Position numbers and translations under genes: made by a program. Positions 17,001 through 26,698 of a stretch of DNA of 36,201 nt are shown piece after piece. Origin of the DNA: Bacillus sp. V59.32b (GTDB lineage Bacteria; Bacillota; Bacilli; Bacillales; DSM-1321); the NCBI RefSeq assembly GCF_003429085.1, contig NZ_QVTC01000009.1:1-36201 (forward strand), written 5' to 3'. Position 1 is the stretch's first letter, and each line of letters starts with the position of its first letter. The notes under the pieces are model-generated. The model was not told the DNA's origin, made no database searches, and worked only from the letters and a program-made list of their open reading frames with translations.

Positions 17001-18524
17001 GTTCCTAACATCGGAACGATTGCGGTTGGTATTGCCAAAGCAGGGGCCGACATTATCACCTTGTCAGGATTTGACGGCGGTACGGGTGCTGCACGTATCC
17101 ATGCTCTTCAGCACGTTGGACTTCCTGTAGAAATAGGAGTAAAAGCGGCCCATAATGCCCTGCTTGAAGCAGGCATCCGCCATACCGTGGAAATCTGGGC
17201 AGACGGCGGTTTAAAGAGCTCCATGGACGTTTTGAAAGTGATGCTCCTTGGGGCGAACCGGGTCGGTTTCGGTACCCTTTCTATGATTGCTGTAGGTTGT
17301 ACAGCTTGCCGCGGCTGCCACCTGGATACATGCCATGTAGGTATCGCTACCCAGATTGAATCAGAAGCCCAGGCAAAAGAACATGGGTTGCGCCGTTTCG
17401 TTCCGCGCCAGTTTAATCCGTCCGTACAAGGATTAATGAATATGTTCACAGCGTTTGGAAGCGAACTTAAAGCTCTGACTGCCTCTCTTGGCGTCAAGAA
17501 CCTTCAGGATATTGTTGGACGTTCAGATTTACTCGTTCAAGCAAAAGGTAAAGAAATGCTTGATCTGACTTACCTGTTAAAAACACTTGAAATTAGCCAA
17601 TTCACCCATAAAGAAGCAGCTGCTTCCGTCAAGGAAGGCGCTATGCAGGTTGCTGTCGGAGCTGAATATTTGGATTCACGTGTTGATGAACTCCATGAAT
17701 CGCGGGCATATAGCGCCGTCACATCCGAACAGCGTGTACTTGGAAGCCGGGTATCATGCCACCGCGTTCGCGGAAGATTAGACGGTTCCTACAAAGCCCT
17801 TCCGCAAGTTAAGCTGACATACAAGGACGGATCCATTCCTGGTAACGGCCTTGGCGCGTATAACAGTGAAGGTATTCAGATCAGTGTAAATGGCGGCGCT
17901 CAGGATGGCGCTGGTAAAACATCTATCGGTGGCAATCTTTTAATCTTTAAATCGCCGGGCAAGGATGGAAAGTTCTATAATGGTTCAGTTGGTAAAGGCT
18001 TCGGTTACGGGGCACAGCACGGCTTGCTTGTCGCGCAAGGTGATGCTGACGCACGTGCCGGAATCAGACTTTCCGGTGCGGATATGGTTATCGGCGGTCA
18101 GTTAAAACAGCCTATCTCTGAAAAAGAATCCGGAAATCTTGCGGTTCATTCAAACATTAAAGGCTTTGCCTTTGAGTATATGACAAACGGACGAGGATTG
18201 GTTCTAGGAGATCCAGGACCATGGATTTGTGCAGGGATGACAGGCGGAGTAGTCTATTTACGCCATCAGCCTGAAGCCGGTTTAACGAAAGACGCCATCC
18301 AAAGACGGATTGCAAAGGGAGCTAAGGTTTCCATTGATAAGCTTTCCGCATCAGGATTACAAGACATTACAGAGCTTCTGGGCACATATGTATCCTTGCT
18401 GAAGGAACAGGGCCAAAATGATGAAGCAGTTTCATTAGAAAAACTGCTTGCAAACCCTGAACAGCACTTTGTACAGGTCGTTCCTGTTAAAGAACAAGCT
18501 GATCCATCTGTATCTACAGAATGA
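14052..18524 (+). CDS. gltB: Glutamate synthase large subunit (GOGAT alpha/ferredoxin-type)
   Basis: Makes two glutamates from glutamine and 2-oxoglutarate. The 1490-residue product has the full domain order: class II glutaminase with nucleophile Cys21 in HDACGIV (exposed after removal of a short propeptide), central domain, FMN-binding synthase domain (about 820-1190) with iron-sulfur motif CTACRGCHLDTC (about 1083-1094), and a C-terminal GXGXG beta-helix (about 1260-1420). No small-subunit gene (gltD) is adjacent. The gene either uses a distant GltD or, like ferredoxin-dependent enzymes, takes electrons from ferredoxin. The ATG start agrees with the homologous N terminus; see the separate entry on its ribosome site. 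A terminator follows closely. In B. subtilis this locus has no such gene. Confidence 0.93.
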   Translation: MTQQWTPSLFKEFYKQEHDACGIVSSIEKKKIPTRENIFAVIDALVKMNHRAGFINGEGDGVGIHIDIPRALWKQKLTAEGVDASVVDKDSFIVGHLFLSRKAETETLKKEIKAKLQKHGLSLLFETDKAYNSAALGPIAIQENPVFWQFACTSDFPDQQALSKALFELTPEIETDDHIHVASLSQYHAVYKVMGAGDILPHYYPDLADPLVASTMTLGHNRYSTNTLSSFFRVQPFSVLGHNGEINTISKLRDEAKMVGVPLVKDGSDSQDLSRTIETFIARHGYSLFEAIDLLFPPIVNEMKVYPEHLQNLYTYLREAWGHFAQGPAGIISRFGDEAVFSVDALGLRPLWKIETETSYLFSSEPGIIPSSEYTGDPKPLGPGEKVGLKWDGDSIKLYNYKNYQEEVYERYNQRFILSNDHVRLNPPVFEKVVSNTQPSGIHNGQYKAFGWERDHVQLIEQMAEKGAEPIRSLGHDAPLAALNPDRKNLADYIKESVAVVTNPAIDRDREAEHFSTRTIIGKRPSLFEREKAGKVVELLTPLLIEGKMGYDCASTVLQPSYDQFIKHFQGIQLAHFVSMTFTEEEGVQEALDRLAAEAVSAVDNGKTLIVLDDAAAHQNGNLWLDPHLVVSAVDQALVTTGKRRDCSLLLRSASIRSLHDIIVAYGLGANLISPYYMFLSLSTETNVPTVNLYNALTKGLEKVISTIGIHELRGYGRLFSSIGLHEEVGKYLNVVNFFGSNELAQNFEVLKEDAKQRVLDYNNEAERIGKTFHLFPRIWKAIGEVAITGDYTAYGEKISEQEEANPTTIRHLTSLKTADTPLPAQDVDISVGDHSLPFVIASMSFGSQNETAFRAYAEAADQLNMISMNGEGGEIKDMLGKYPNSRGQQIASGRFGVNAELLNSSNLLEIKIGQGAKPGEGGHLPGSKVTAKIAEARNATIGSDLISPSNNHDIYSIEDLAQMIHELKTANDKAKVAVKVPVVPNIGTIAVGIAKAGADIITLSGFDGGTGAARIHALQHVGLPVEIGVKAAHNALLEAGIRHTVEIWADGGLKSSMDVLKVMLLGANRVGFGTLSMIAVGCTACRGCHLDTCHVGIATQIESEAQAKEHGLRRFVPRQFNPSVQGLMNMFTAFGSELKALTASLGVKNLQDIVGRSDLLVQAKGKEMLDLTYLLKTLEISQFTHKEAAASVKEGAMQVAVGAEYLDSRVDELHESRAYSAVTSEQRVLGSRVSCHRVRGRLDGSYKALPQVKLTYKDGSIPGNGLGAYNSEGIQISVNGGAQDGAGKTSIGGNLLIFKSPGKDGKFYNGSVGKGFGYGAQHGLLVAQGDADARAGIRLSGADMVIGGQLKQPISEKESGNLAVHSNIKGFAFEYMTNGRGLVLGDPGPWICAGMTGGVVYLRHQPEAGLTKDAIQRRIAKGAKVSIDKLSASGLQDITELLGTYVSLLKEQGQNDEAVSLEKLLANPEQHFVQVVPVKEQADPSVSTE

Positions 18525-18543
18525 TATTGGTTTAAACTGAAGA

Positions 18544-18578
18544 AGCGGACACTCTCCTCGAGTGCCCGCTTTTTTATT
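18544..18578 (+). terminator. Terminator of the glutamate synthase gene
   Basis: Stem AGCGGACACTC / GAGTGCCCGCT (one mismatch) with a short loop, followed by TTTTTTATTTT, 20 bp after the stop codon. Confidence 0.9.
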
Positions 18579-18718
18579 TTACAATTTCTTGAATATTTCC
18601 ATTTACCCCTTGTAACTTTCCTCTAAACCCTGTATATTTCATAATTGTTTACTTCTGTTTCAATTAGTGTAAATTAGATATACATTCATTTGTATATGGC
18701 ATATTGTAACCATATAAA

Positions 18719-18827
18719 GTTAGCAACTCACCGATTGTCGAGCCTTAAAGGCAGAGATGGCGTAGTTGCTGGTGCAGATAGGAAAGTGGATACCTCCTAT
18801 CTGTCAAAGAAAGGAAGAGTCTTACTT
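18719..18827 (+). ncRNA. Structured 5' leader of ygaE, class not recognised
   Basis: Three helices can be drawn: AGCAACT (18722-18728) with AGTTGCT (18764-18770), enclosing GCCTTAAAGGC (18742-18752), then CAGATAGGA (18775-18783) with TCCTATCTG (18795-18803). The last has no run of U after it, so it is not an ordinary terminator. The layout suggests a cis-acting RNA, but the sequence does not match any riboswitch or T-box core I can recall. Confidence 0.35.
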
Positions 18828-19928
18828 ATGAAGCTTGGTGCCCGCATAATCAAAACGGGAATCGCTATTGTTCTTGCTCTTTATTTGGCACAACTTCTAG
18901 AGCTGCCTGCTCCGGTATTTGCCGGAATTGCCGCGATATTTGCCATACAGCCAACCATTTACCGCTCCTACCTATCAGTCATGGAACAAATACAAGGCAA
19001 TCTGGTTGGAGCGATTATAGCTGTTGTGTTCGTCCTGTTGTTTGGCAATCATATCTTTATTATCGGTTTGGCTGTTGTCATTGTCATTACGATCAATTTG
19101 AAGCTGAACATGGAAAAGAGTCTCATTCTTTCCATTGTAACGGTTATTGCCATCATGGAAAGCCAGCAAGGAGATTTCCTGCAGTTCTCGATGATCCGCT
19201 TTTCTACTATTTTGCTCGGGATTCTCTCATCGTTTATCGTGAATCTTGTTTTTATTCCGCCAAAATATGAAACAAAGCTATATAATCGAATTAACAACGT
19301 AACGGAAGATATTTTCAAATGGATCCGTATAAGTACAAGGCATGCTTCAGAGCATACCTTGCTGAAAAAGGATATCAGCCGGATCAAGGATACCCTTTTA
19401 AAGCTTGAACAGACGTATTCCATGTTTAAGGAAGAACGTGATTATTTTAAGAAAGAAAGCCTTTCTAAATCACGAAAACTGGTCGTTTACAGGCAAATGA
19501 TCACGACAACTAAGAAAGCCTATGAAACATTAAAACGAATTCATAAATTTGAAAATGAAATTAATTTGATGCCTGAAGACTTCCAAACACAAATCCAGCT
19601 GCAGCTTGATTCTTTAATCCACCAGCATGAACAGATATTGTTAAAGTATATCGGGAAAATCAAAATCGTCAGCTGCATAGACGAATACAATGGTCAATCT
19701 TTGAGCCGAAACGAGTTCCTGTCCTTTTTCTTTACACAAATCAAAAAAATGGAACATACCAGTGAAGAAGACGAAGAAAATGTGCCAACACGCCTGCTCC
19801 CGTTAATCTCAGCAATTATCGAGTATGATGAACAATTAGAGCATCTTGAAAAGCTAATTAATAGCTTTCAATCCTTCCATAAAGATGAAAATGAAGTGTC
19901 GGTTAAAGAAAATATTGAGGATATTTAA
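18828..19928 (+). CDS. ygaE: Aromatic acid exporter family membrane protein YgaE (DUF939)
   Basis: A 366-residue protein of the ArAE_1/FUSC-like family. The N-terminal third holds about four to five transmembrane helices (roughly residues 10-28, 32-50, 60-80, 82-100 and 115-135). The rest is a long, charged, largely helical cytosolic domain with coiled-coil character. The family is named after aromatic acid efflux, but substrate and function are unproven. I start at the ATG at 18828, whose AAGGAAG site is about 10 nt upstream; the frame is open for 46 more codons, but those lie in the structured leader. Position next to ygaD matches B. subtilis ygaE. Confidence 0.82.
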   Translation: MKLGARIIKTGIAIVLALYLAQLLELPAPVFAGIAAIFAIQPTIYRSYLSVMEQIQGNLVGAIIAVVFVLLFGNHIFIIGLAVVIVITINLKLNMEKSLILSIVTVIAIMESQQGDFLQFSMIRFSTILLGILSSFIVNLVFIPPKYETKLYNRINNVTEDIFKWIRISTRHASEHTLLKKDISRIKDTLLKLEQTYSMFKEERDYFKKESLSKSRKLVVYRQMITTTKKAYETLKRIHKFENEINLMPEDFQTQIQLQLDSLIHQHEQILLKYIGKIKIVSCIDEYNGQSLSRNEFLSFFFTQIKKMEHTSEEDEENVPTRLLPLISAIIEYDEQLEHLEKLINSFQSFHKDENEVSVKENIEDI

Positions 19929-19960
19929 AAGGCAGTCCCGAATTATTGGGACTGCCTTTT
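19926..19960. terminator. Terminator shared by ygaE and ygaD
   Basis: Stem AAAGGCAGTCCC / GGGACTGCCTTTT with an 8-nt loop right after the ygaE stop. T runs on both strands allow it to end ygaE and the convergent ygaD. Confidence 0.88.
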
Positions 19961-20038
19961 CATTATACCTACGTCTAATCTCCGCTTTGGCGCCAATCGG
20001 CGAGTTTTCTTTAAAGGTTATAACATATTAATTTACAA

Positions 20039-21787
20039 TCATGAATCAAGCTGCTGAACCTGGAATAGCTTATAATAATGTCCCTGTTCTTGCATCAGTT
20101 TTTCATGCGTCCCCATTTCAGCTATCTCTCCATGCTCGATCAGAACGATTCTGTCAGCATGGGTGATCGTTGACAGACGGTGGGCTACAATGAAGGTCGT
20201 TCTGTCCCTGGCCAGTTTTTCGAGTGCTTCCTGGATAAGATGCTCGCTCTCGAGGTCAAGGGCAGAGGTGGCCTCATCCATTACAAGGATTGGCGGATTT
20301 TTCAAGAACACCCGCGCTATCGCCACACGCTGTTTTTGTCCTCCGGAAAGCTTGACGCCCCGCTCTCCCACTTTTGTCTCGTAGCCTTCCGGGAGATTCA
20401 TAATGAACTCATGGGCATTGGCTGCCTTTGAAGCTTTGATTACTTCTTCCTTCGAAGCCTCTGGATTTCCCATTAAGATATTCGCAATGACGGATTCACT
20501 GAATAAAATATTGTCTTGGAGCACCATTCCGATTTTATCACGCAAGCTGCGCACTTTAAATTCCCGAATATCGGTGCCATCCAGTAAAATTCGCCCCTCG
20601 TTTACATCATAAAAACGGGGAAGCAAGCTGACAAGAGAGGATTTGCCGCCGCCGCTCATACCGACAAGCGCAATTGTTTCGCCTTGTTCAACATCCAGGT
20701 TAACATTTTTCAAAACAGCATTTTCCTTCTCATCGTAAGCAAACGTCACATTCTCAAAGCGGACGTTTCCGTCAACATGCGTAAGTTCCTTTGCATTCGG
20801 TTTATCGTCGATATCGTATTTCTCATCAATGAATTCGAATACCCTGTCCATCGAAGCAATCGTCTGGGTCATCGTCGTCGACGAGTTTACGAGCCTTCGT
20901 AATGGATTATATAGCCGATCTATATAACCGATGAAGGCGACCATCGTTCCGATAGACAGATCACCATGAATGGCCCGATAGCCGGCATATCCGATCACAA
21001 GTAACGGGGCGATGTCCGTTATTGTATTCACAACGGCAAAAGATTTTGCGTTCCAGCTCGTATGCTCTAGTGCCTTATTAAGAAAATTTTTATTTTGTTT
21101 ATCAAACCGCTCCTGCTCATAATCCTCAATCGCAAAGCTTTTAATGACAGGCATCCCTTGCACCCGTTCATGAAGATGGCTTTGGACATCCGCAAGTGCC
21201 TGGGAACGGACCCTCGTGATTGCCCGTAATTTTCCAAAGAAATGTTTGACCGAAAACGCATAAAACGGTAGCAAGACTAACGAAACAATTGTTAAAGTAA
21301 CATCCATCGTCAGCATAATCACAATCGCAATAATAATCGTTGCGATATCAAGCCAAAGGTTCATCAATCCTGTAATAACAAAATTCTTCGTTTGCTCAAC
21401 ATCGTTAATAACCCTTGAAATGACTTCACCGACTCTAGTGTTGGAATAATACTTAAAGCTGAGCTTTTGGATATGTGTAAAAAGCTGATTACGAATGTCA
21501 TAGATGATTTTCGTTCCGGTCCATTGCGCATAATACTGGCGGTAATACTCAATTGGCGGTCTTAGCACGACAAATATGAAGAGCATAATTCCCATTACCC
21601 AAAAAAGATTCTCCGTTTTCACTGCATTTGAAATATCATCGTTATTCACGATATCGTCCAGAACATATTTAATTAAGATAGGAATTAACAGTGGAATGGT
21701 AAATTTAAGCAAGCCGATACAGATCGTCCCGATGATTTGCCATTTGTACGGCTTCACAAACTGCAGATACCTTCTTACGCTGTCCAC
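20039..21787 (-). CDS. ygaD: ABC transporter YgaD (fused membrane and ATPase, MsbA-like)
   Basis: A 582-residue exporter half-transporter, normal length for the family. The N-terminal 310 residues hold six transmembrane helices (ABC_membrane type 1). The C-terminal ATPase has Walker [10 protein letters not shown], signature [13 protein letters not shown], Walker [13 protein letters not shown] and the AHRLST switch histidine, all intact; it would function as a homodimer exporting lipid or drug-like molecules. I start at GTG 21785-21787, which has GGGGGAT about 7 nt upstream and gives the [16 protein letters not shown] opening typical of YgaD. An ATG 13 codons upstream has no ribosome site. Confidence 0.92.
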   Translation of the reverse strand: MDSVRRYLQFVKPYKWQIIGTICIGLLKFTIPLLIPILIKYVLDDIVNNDDISNAVKTENLFWVMGIMLFIFVVLRPPIEYYRQYYAQWTGTKIIYDIRNQLFTHIQKLSFKYYSNTRVGEVISRVINDVEQTKNFVITGLMNLWLDIATIIIAIVIMLTMDVTLTIVSLVLLPFYAFSVKHFFGKLRAITRVRSQALADVQSHLHERVQGMPVIKSFAIEDYEQERFDKQNKNFLNKALEHTSWNAKSFAVVNTITDIAPLLVIGYAGYRAIHGDLSIGTMVAFIGYIDRLYNPLRRLVNSSTTMTQTIASMDRVFEFIDEKYDIDDKPNAKELTHVDGNVRFENVTFAYDEKENAVLKNVNLDVEQGETIALVGMSGGGKSSLVSLLPRFYDVNEGRILLDGTDIREFKVRSLRDKIGMVLQDNILFSESVIANILMGNPEASKEEVIKASKAANAHEFIMNLPEGYETKVGERGVKLSGGQKQRVAIARVFLKNPPILVMDEATSALDLESEHLIQEALEKLARDRTTFIVAHRLSTITHADRIVLIEHGEIAEMGTHEKLMQEQGHYYKLFQVQQLDS

Positions 21788-21840
21788 ATAAATCCCCCGT
21801 TTTTGAATAATATTATTTTGAAACATTTAAAACAGAATAA

Positions 21841-21868
21841 AAACCTGTTGGTGTGACAACAGGCCTCT
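21841..21868 (-). terminator. Terminator of ygaC
   Basis: On the minus strand, CCTGTTG and CAACAGG pair around a 6-nt loop, followed by TTTTTATTC. It separates ygaC from ygaD. Confidence 0.85.
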
Positions 21869-21879
21869 CCTCTCAACTA

Positions 21880-22407
21880 TTAACGATAGGTTAAATAGCG
21901 TTCGTACCACGAGTCGATAAATTCTGCGGAAAAAGGCCCTTTCCGCTGGCGAATCATATAAATCAAATAATCGACATTCCGGTATAGAATCTTATCAATG
22001 ACTTCGGGGTAATTCATTTCTCTCCGATGCCGTTCATATTCATCCTCATCCAATAAATTAAAAGTCATATCGGGAAACACCTTAATATCCAGGTCATAAT
22101 CAATATATTTCAATGCATTATTATCACAGATAAACGGAGAGCTAATATTGCAATAATAGTAAACCCCGTCTTCCCGCAACATTCCGATTACATTGAACCA
22201 ATATTTTGAATGAAAATAACAGATCGCCGGTTCCCTGGTTATCCATGTCCTCCCATCCGATTCTGTTACCATGGTCCGATCATTTGCCGCGATGACAAGA
22301 TTCTGCGTCCCCTTTAAAACGGTGGTTTCTTCCCAGACCCGGTGGATATGCCCGTTGTGTTTATAGCTGTGAATTTGGATTTTTCCTCCTTCAGTGGGAA
22401 TCCCCAT
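21880..22407 (-). CDS. ygaC: DUF402 protein YgaC, nucleoside tri-/diphosphate phosphatase
   Basis: A 175-residue protein of the DUF402 (FomD/NtdP) family. The staphylococcal relative hydrolyses nucleoside tri- and diphosphates, so that activity is likely but inferred. Visible family features are the [13 protein letters not shown] strand, [29 protein letters not shown] and the acidic metal-binding stretch [13 protein letters not shown] (about residues 112-124), followed by [11 protein letters not shown]. The ATG is preceded by GGGAGA. It sits between ygaB and ygaD as in B. subtilis and has its own terminator. Confidence 0.88.
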   Translation of the reverse strand: MGIPTEGGKIQIHSYKHNGHIHRVWEETTVLKGTQNLVIAANDRTMVTESDGRTWITREPAICYFHSKYWFNVIGMLREDGVYYYCNISSPFICDNNALKYIDYDLDIKVFPDMTFNLLDEDEYERHRREMNYPEVIDKILYRNVDYLIYMIRQRKGPFSAEFIDSWYERYLTYR

Positions 22408-22760
22408 ATTTTCTCCCTACTTTCTCTGTACGACGGCTATAAAAAATCAATTTCCAGTACGTGTCAAATGAATAAAGCTCGCCTTTTTTCTATTTCTTTA
22501 TTATAGCCTATCCCTAAATTTAAAACAAAAGGGTCAACCTGACAGTGGAAATCTCCAAAAAGGCTGTATTTGTATGATCCTATCCTGAAAGGAAAAGGAT
22601 GATACGTTCAGACTTCTCGAGCATCACTGACCAGATTAACCCTGATCGTTGAATCATTTTCATTTGAATGGCTATGTAAACTTGATTGTTAAAAAAGCAT
22701 TTTGGGCTCATTCGTTTGAAACCTTGAATTCATGCCTCTCAGCAAAGCTAAAGGGTAGCT

Positions 22761-22823
22761 TAAGTTCCTACGAGACTATGAGAAAGCTTGCTTTCTCTCT
22801 GGTCTTGTAGGAACCTAGACTTA
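22761..22823. other. Strong isolated hairpin in the ygaC-ygaB gap
   Basis: The 447-bp gap 22408-22854 holds no gene. Its one clear structure is a three-step inverted repeat: TAAGTTCCTAC pairs with GTAGGAAC and CTTA, GAGAC pairs with GTCTT using a G-U pair, and GAGAAAG pairs with CTTTCTC around a CUUG tetraloop. There is no T run on either side, so it is not a standard terminator; it may be a small RNA or RNA processing element. Confidence 0.5.
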
Positions 22824-22854
22824 AATGCGCCGATATATATAACATAGCCACCCG

Positions 22855-23109
22855 TTACAGAAGCGCTGCTTGACCTTCTTGGTAATACCGGATTACTTCA
22901 TCGGTTTGCTGTTCAAACGTATCTTGAATCATGGACAGCTCTTTTTTCATCCTAACGATTTCTTCGTTGATCGACTCCAATTCCGTCTGTTCCTGTAAGG
23001 TCCGCAACTGTTGTTCAATCTCCTGGCATCTTTCAATTTCTGATTGCAAGAACAAAAGCTTTTCCATTGTTTTCAACTGTTCATTTATGAGCCGATCAAA
23101 CTCTTCCAT
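22855..23109 (-). CDS. ygaB: YgaB family protein
   Basis: An 84-residue, strongly helical, acidic protein predicted to be one long coiled coil (EQLKTMEKLLFLQSEIE then LRTLQEQTELE). It belongs to the YgaB family restricted to Bacillaceae, function unknown. GAGGTG lies at good distance from the ATG. Place between fabL and ygaC matches B. subtilis, where these genes have the same order. There is no signal or membrane segment, so it is cytoplasmic. Confidence 0.8.
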   Translation of the reverse strand: MEEFDRLINEQLKTMEKLLFLQSEIERCQEIEQQLRTLQEQTELESINEEIVRMKKELSMIQDTFEQQTDEVIRYYQEGQAALL

Positions 23110-23254
23110 CTATTCGCACCTCGCCAATTGGTATTTTCCTCTCTTTGTCTATGTATTCTTGTTAAGCAGGACTATTCCTTTGACTTATATTGTTGAGTTG
23201 GAAGAAGTTTTGTCGAATGAGTTGCTTAAGGAAAATCAATGACTCCAAAAAACC

Positions 23255-23283
23255 TAAAAAACACCCATTGCAGGGTGCCTTTT
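23255..23283 (-). terminator. Terminator of fabL
   Basis: On the minus strand, stem CACCC/GGGTG with a 6-nt loop, preceded by AAAAGG and followed by TTTTTT. It lies about 75 bp after the fabL stop. Confidence 0.8.
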
Positions 23284-23355
23284 CGTGGTATATGAGTTAC
23301 TTTTTGTTTTGCTCAGCTTGTCCCGGTTTTATTGTCTTACTTGTTGAACTCAATG

Positions 23356-24108
<753 letters not shown>

Positions 24109-24191
24109 TCAGTCATCCTTTCAATTGAAATAATGAATAAAGTACGTTCTTCTAATGAAAAATAAAGCGAAAAGAAAAGGAGTGTTTATGT

Positions 24192-24416
24192 ATGTATGTA
24201 GGCCGTGATATGACGGAACTTTCAATGGTAGCAAAATCTGAGTGGGAAGAAAGCGAACTTGCCTATTTTCATCACTCCCTGCAACAAATGGTACCTTATT
24301 TGAACCAAGAAGGACAGACCATCCACCGCGAAATTGTTAAAGAAATTGAAAACCGCGGCGGACTGAACCGGCATGAAGCGGATTATACGCATGGAAGTGA
24401 AGTCAGCTACGACTGA
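24192..24416 (+). CDS. yfhS: Small YfhS-like protein
   Basis: A 74-residue hydrophilic protein, rich in Glu and His, with a helical centre (LAYFHHSLQQMVPYLNQEG) and the ending GGLNRHEADYTHGSEVSY. I assign it to YfhS because of its size and its position divergent from fabL, as in B. subtilis; the similarity was not checked. B. subtilis yfhS is linked to sporulation. AAAAGGAG lies 9 nt before the chosen ATG at 24192. It ends 20 bp before the repeat array begins. Confidence 0.6.
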   Translation: MYVGRDMTELSMVAKSEWEESELAYFHHSLQQMVPYLNQEGQTIHREIVKEIENRGGLNRHEADYTHGSEVSYD

Positions 24417-24435
24417 TTTTTGTTCGCTAAAACAT

Positions 24436-25494
24436 CGTGATCGTAAATTTTGATAGTCGATTATAAATTGTGTCATCCCTCGTATTTTTGTGTCATCGCT
24501 CATTTATTTACGTTATCGATCATATATTTCTGGGATCGCTCGTAAATTCTGATAATCGATCATATATTTCTGGCATCGCTCATAAATTCCGATAATCGCT
24601 CATATATTTCTGCCATCGCTCGTAAATTCCTGTAATCGCTCATATATTGCGACAATCGATCATATATTCTCTCATCGCTCATATATTGCGACAATCGATC
24701 ATATATTTCCGTCATCGCTAGTAAATTCCGATAATCGATCATATATTTCTGCCATCGCTCGTAAATTCCGATAATCGTTCATATATTTCCGTCATCGCTC
24801 ATATATTGCGACAATCGATCATATATTTCCGTCATCGCTCGTAAATTTCGACAATCGATCATATATTTCTGTCATCGCTCGTAAATTCCGACAATCGATC
24901 ATAAATTTCGATAATCGCTCGCAAATTCCAATAATCGCTCATATATTTCTGCCATCGCTCGTAAATTCCGACAATCGATCATATATTTCTGGCATCGCTC
25001 GTAAATTCCAATAATCGCTCATATATTTCTGCCATCGCTCGTAAATTCCGATAATCGCTCATATATTTCTGGCATCGCTCGTAAATTCCGATAATCGTTC
25101 ATATATTTCTGGCATCGCTCATATATTGCGACAATCGATCATATATTTCTGCCATCGCTCGTAAATTCCGACAATCGATCATATATTTCTGGAATCGCTC
25201 ATATATTGCGACAATCGATCGTATATTCTCTCATCGCTCATATATTCCGACAATCGATCATATATTTCCGTCATCGCTCATATATTCCGACAATCGATCA
25301 TATATTTCCGCCATCGCTCGTAAATTCCGACAATCGATCATATATTTCTGTCATCGCTCGTAAATTCCGACAATCGATCATAAATTTCGATAATCGCTCG
25401 TAAATTCCGATAATCGCTCATATATTTCTGCCATCGCTCGTAAATTTCAATAATCGATCATAAATTCCTGTAATCGCTCGTAAACTTCAATAAT
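24436..25494. repeat. 20-bp tandem repeat array, about 53 units
   Basis: About 1059 bp made of 20-bp units in near-perfect register. Two unit types mostly alternate: CGATCATATATTTCTGNCAT and CGCTCGTAAATTCCGAYAAT, giving a 40-bp higher order. Units at both edges are degenerate; those in the middle are nearly identical. Two units are 19 bp (CGATCATATATTCTCTCAT near 24658 and a variant near 25218) and sit in the same local context, showing block duplication. It separates two convergent genes, yfhS and mutY. Not a CRISPR: there are no unique spacers. Bases 25495-25582 to the mutY stop are unremarkable. Confidence 0.93.
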
Positions 25495-25582
25495 CGCCAT
25501 AAACCACTGTACTTTCCATAAATTCTGATCCATTCTATCGGCCGCAGTGTTTTGTCCTGCGGCACATACGAAAATTGACTGT

Positions 25583-26698
25583 TTACGTTTCCTTCATGGA
25601 TTTGTAAGCCGCAAACATTTTCTGGTGCGATACAGGAAATGCATAGGCCTGCATCTCCTTGATGCCAACCCATTTTAATTTGTTGCGTGACATCACATCT
25701 TCCGAGATTACCGCTTCCAGCTTCCCCGAAAATGTATCGACATCCCAAACCAGATGAGAAAAAACATGATCTATCTTAACGATAAACTCGCCAATATCAG
25801 GTTTCACTCCAAATTCCCCTTCAAATTGTTCTTGATAAAATTCGCGCTTTGTCAAAAGCTGATTATGGATTTCAAAGTTGGGGAATTCCCATAGATTAGC
25901 GAGCAGTCCTGTAGCTGGACGTTTATGAATTAAGAATTCTCCCTTTTCATTTGTAAGAATGCCGGCCACAAGCTGAACGTTCCTGCTTTTTTTCGTTTGG
26001 TTTTTAACCGGTAACTTCGCCTGCATCCCTTCCTGAAAAGCAACACAGTGATCGCGAACCGGGCAAAGCAGACAAGCGGGCACACCGGGAGTGCAGATTA
26101 ATGCTCCAAGCTCCATAAGAGCTTGGTTGAAAAACGATGGATTATCGTGGTCGATCAGTTCTCTTACCGCATCTTCAAAGATTTTCCGGGTTTTCGGCTT
26201 CGCGATATCCTCTTCGATTAAAAGGATCCTTGATAATACCCGCATGACGTTTCCATCTACGGCAGGCTCCGGTTTTCCGTAAGCAATGCTTAAAATTGCA
26301 CCAGCCGTATAGGGACCGACCCCCTTTAATCTTGAGATTTCTTCCGGAGAATTTGGTACAATTCCATTATATTTTTCGCGGACTTCTTTTACAGCGCTGT
26401 GGAGGTTTCGCACTCTTGAGTAATATCCTAATCCTTCCCACGCTTTAAGAATTCTCTCTTCATCGGCTTCTGCAAATTCATCAAGGGTTGGGAACCAGTC
26501 AATGAATCGGTTGAAATAAGGAATGACCGTGTCCACCCTTGTTTGCTGCAGCATAATTTCAGAGACCCACACCTTATAAGGATCCTGGTCTTTTCGCCAC
26601 GGTAGGTCTCTTTGCTCCTGCTCAAACCAGGAAATTAAATCGTTCCGGAAATTTTTTATATGAAGCTTGGGCAAATTTTGAATTTCATATTTTTTCAC
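25583..26698 (-). CDS. mutY: Adenine DNA glycosylase MutY
   Basis: Removes adenine mispaired with 8-oxoguanine. It has 371 residues. The catalytic domain has Glu47 in VSEIMLQQT, the helix-hairpin-helix motif [12 protein letters not shown] (124-135) and catalytic Asp148 in AVDGNVMR. The iron-sulfur loop has Cys202, Cys209, Cys212 and Cys218 in the standard C-x6-C-x2-C-x5-C spacing. Residues after about 230 form the NUDIX-like 8-oxoG recognition domain. The start is GTG at 26696-26698, with GGAGG 8 nt upstream. Corresponds to B. subtilis yfhQ. Its 3' end runs toward the repeat array and no normal terminator lies between, so transcripts may enter the array. Confidence 0.96.
   Translation of the reverse strand: MKKYEIQNLPKLHIKNFRNDLISWFEQEQRDLPWRKDQDPYKVWVSEIMLQQTRVDTVIPYFNRFIDWFPTLDEFAEADEERILKAWEGLGYYSRVRNLHSAVKEVREKYNGIVPNSPEEISRLKGVGPYTAGAILSIAYGKPEPAVDGNVMRVLSRILLIEEDIAKPKTRKIFEDAVRELIDHDNPSFFNQALMELGALICTPGVPACLLCPVRDHCVAFQEGMQAKLPVKNQTKKSRNVQLVAGILTNEKGEFLIHKRPATGLLANLWEFPNFEIHNQLLTKREFYQEQFEGEFGVKPDIGEFIVKIDHVFSHLVWDVDTFSGKLEAVISEDVMSRNKLKWVGIKEMQAYAFPVSHQKMFAAYKSMKET

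Noticed and set aside
18719..18810. T-box or lysine/purine riboswitch before ygaE
   Set aside because: None of the conserved core sequences of these classes is present (no GGGTGGTACCGCG, no lysine or purine core).
18690..18827. N-terminal extension of YgaE by 46 residues
   Set aside because: The extra part is encoded by a strongly structured leader, has no ribosome site and does not look like the membrane protein start; the ATG at 18828 does.
24560..25403. Open frames of about 60-65 codons within the 20-bp repeat array, on both strands
   Set aside because: They are simple translations of the repeat, have no ribosome binding sites and change frame with each unit type; no sign of coding selection.
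24436..25494. CRISPR array
   Set aside because: Repeats are contiguous with no unique spacers and no cas genes nearby.
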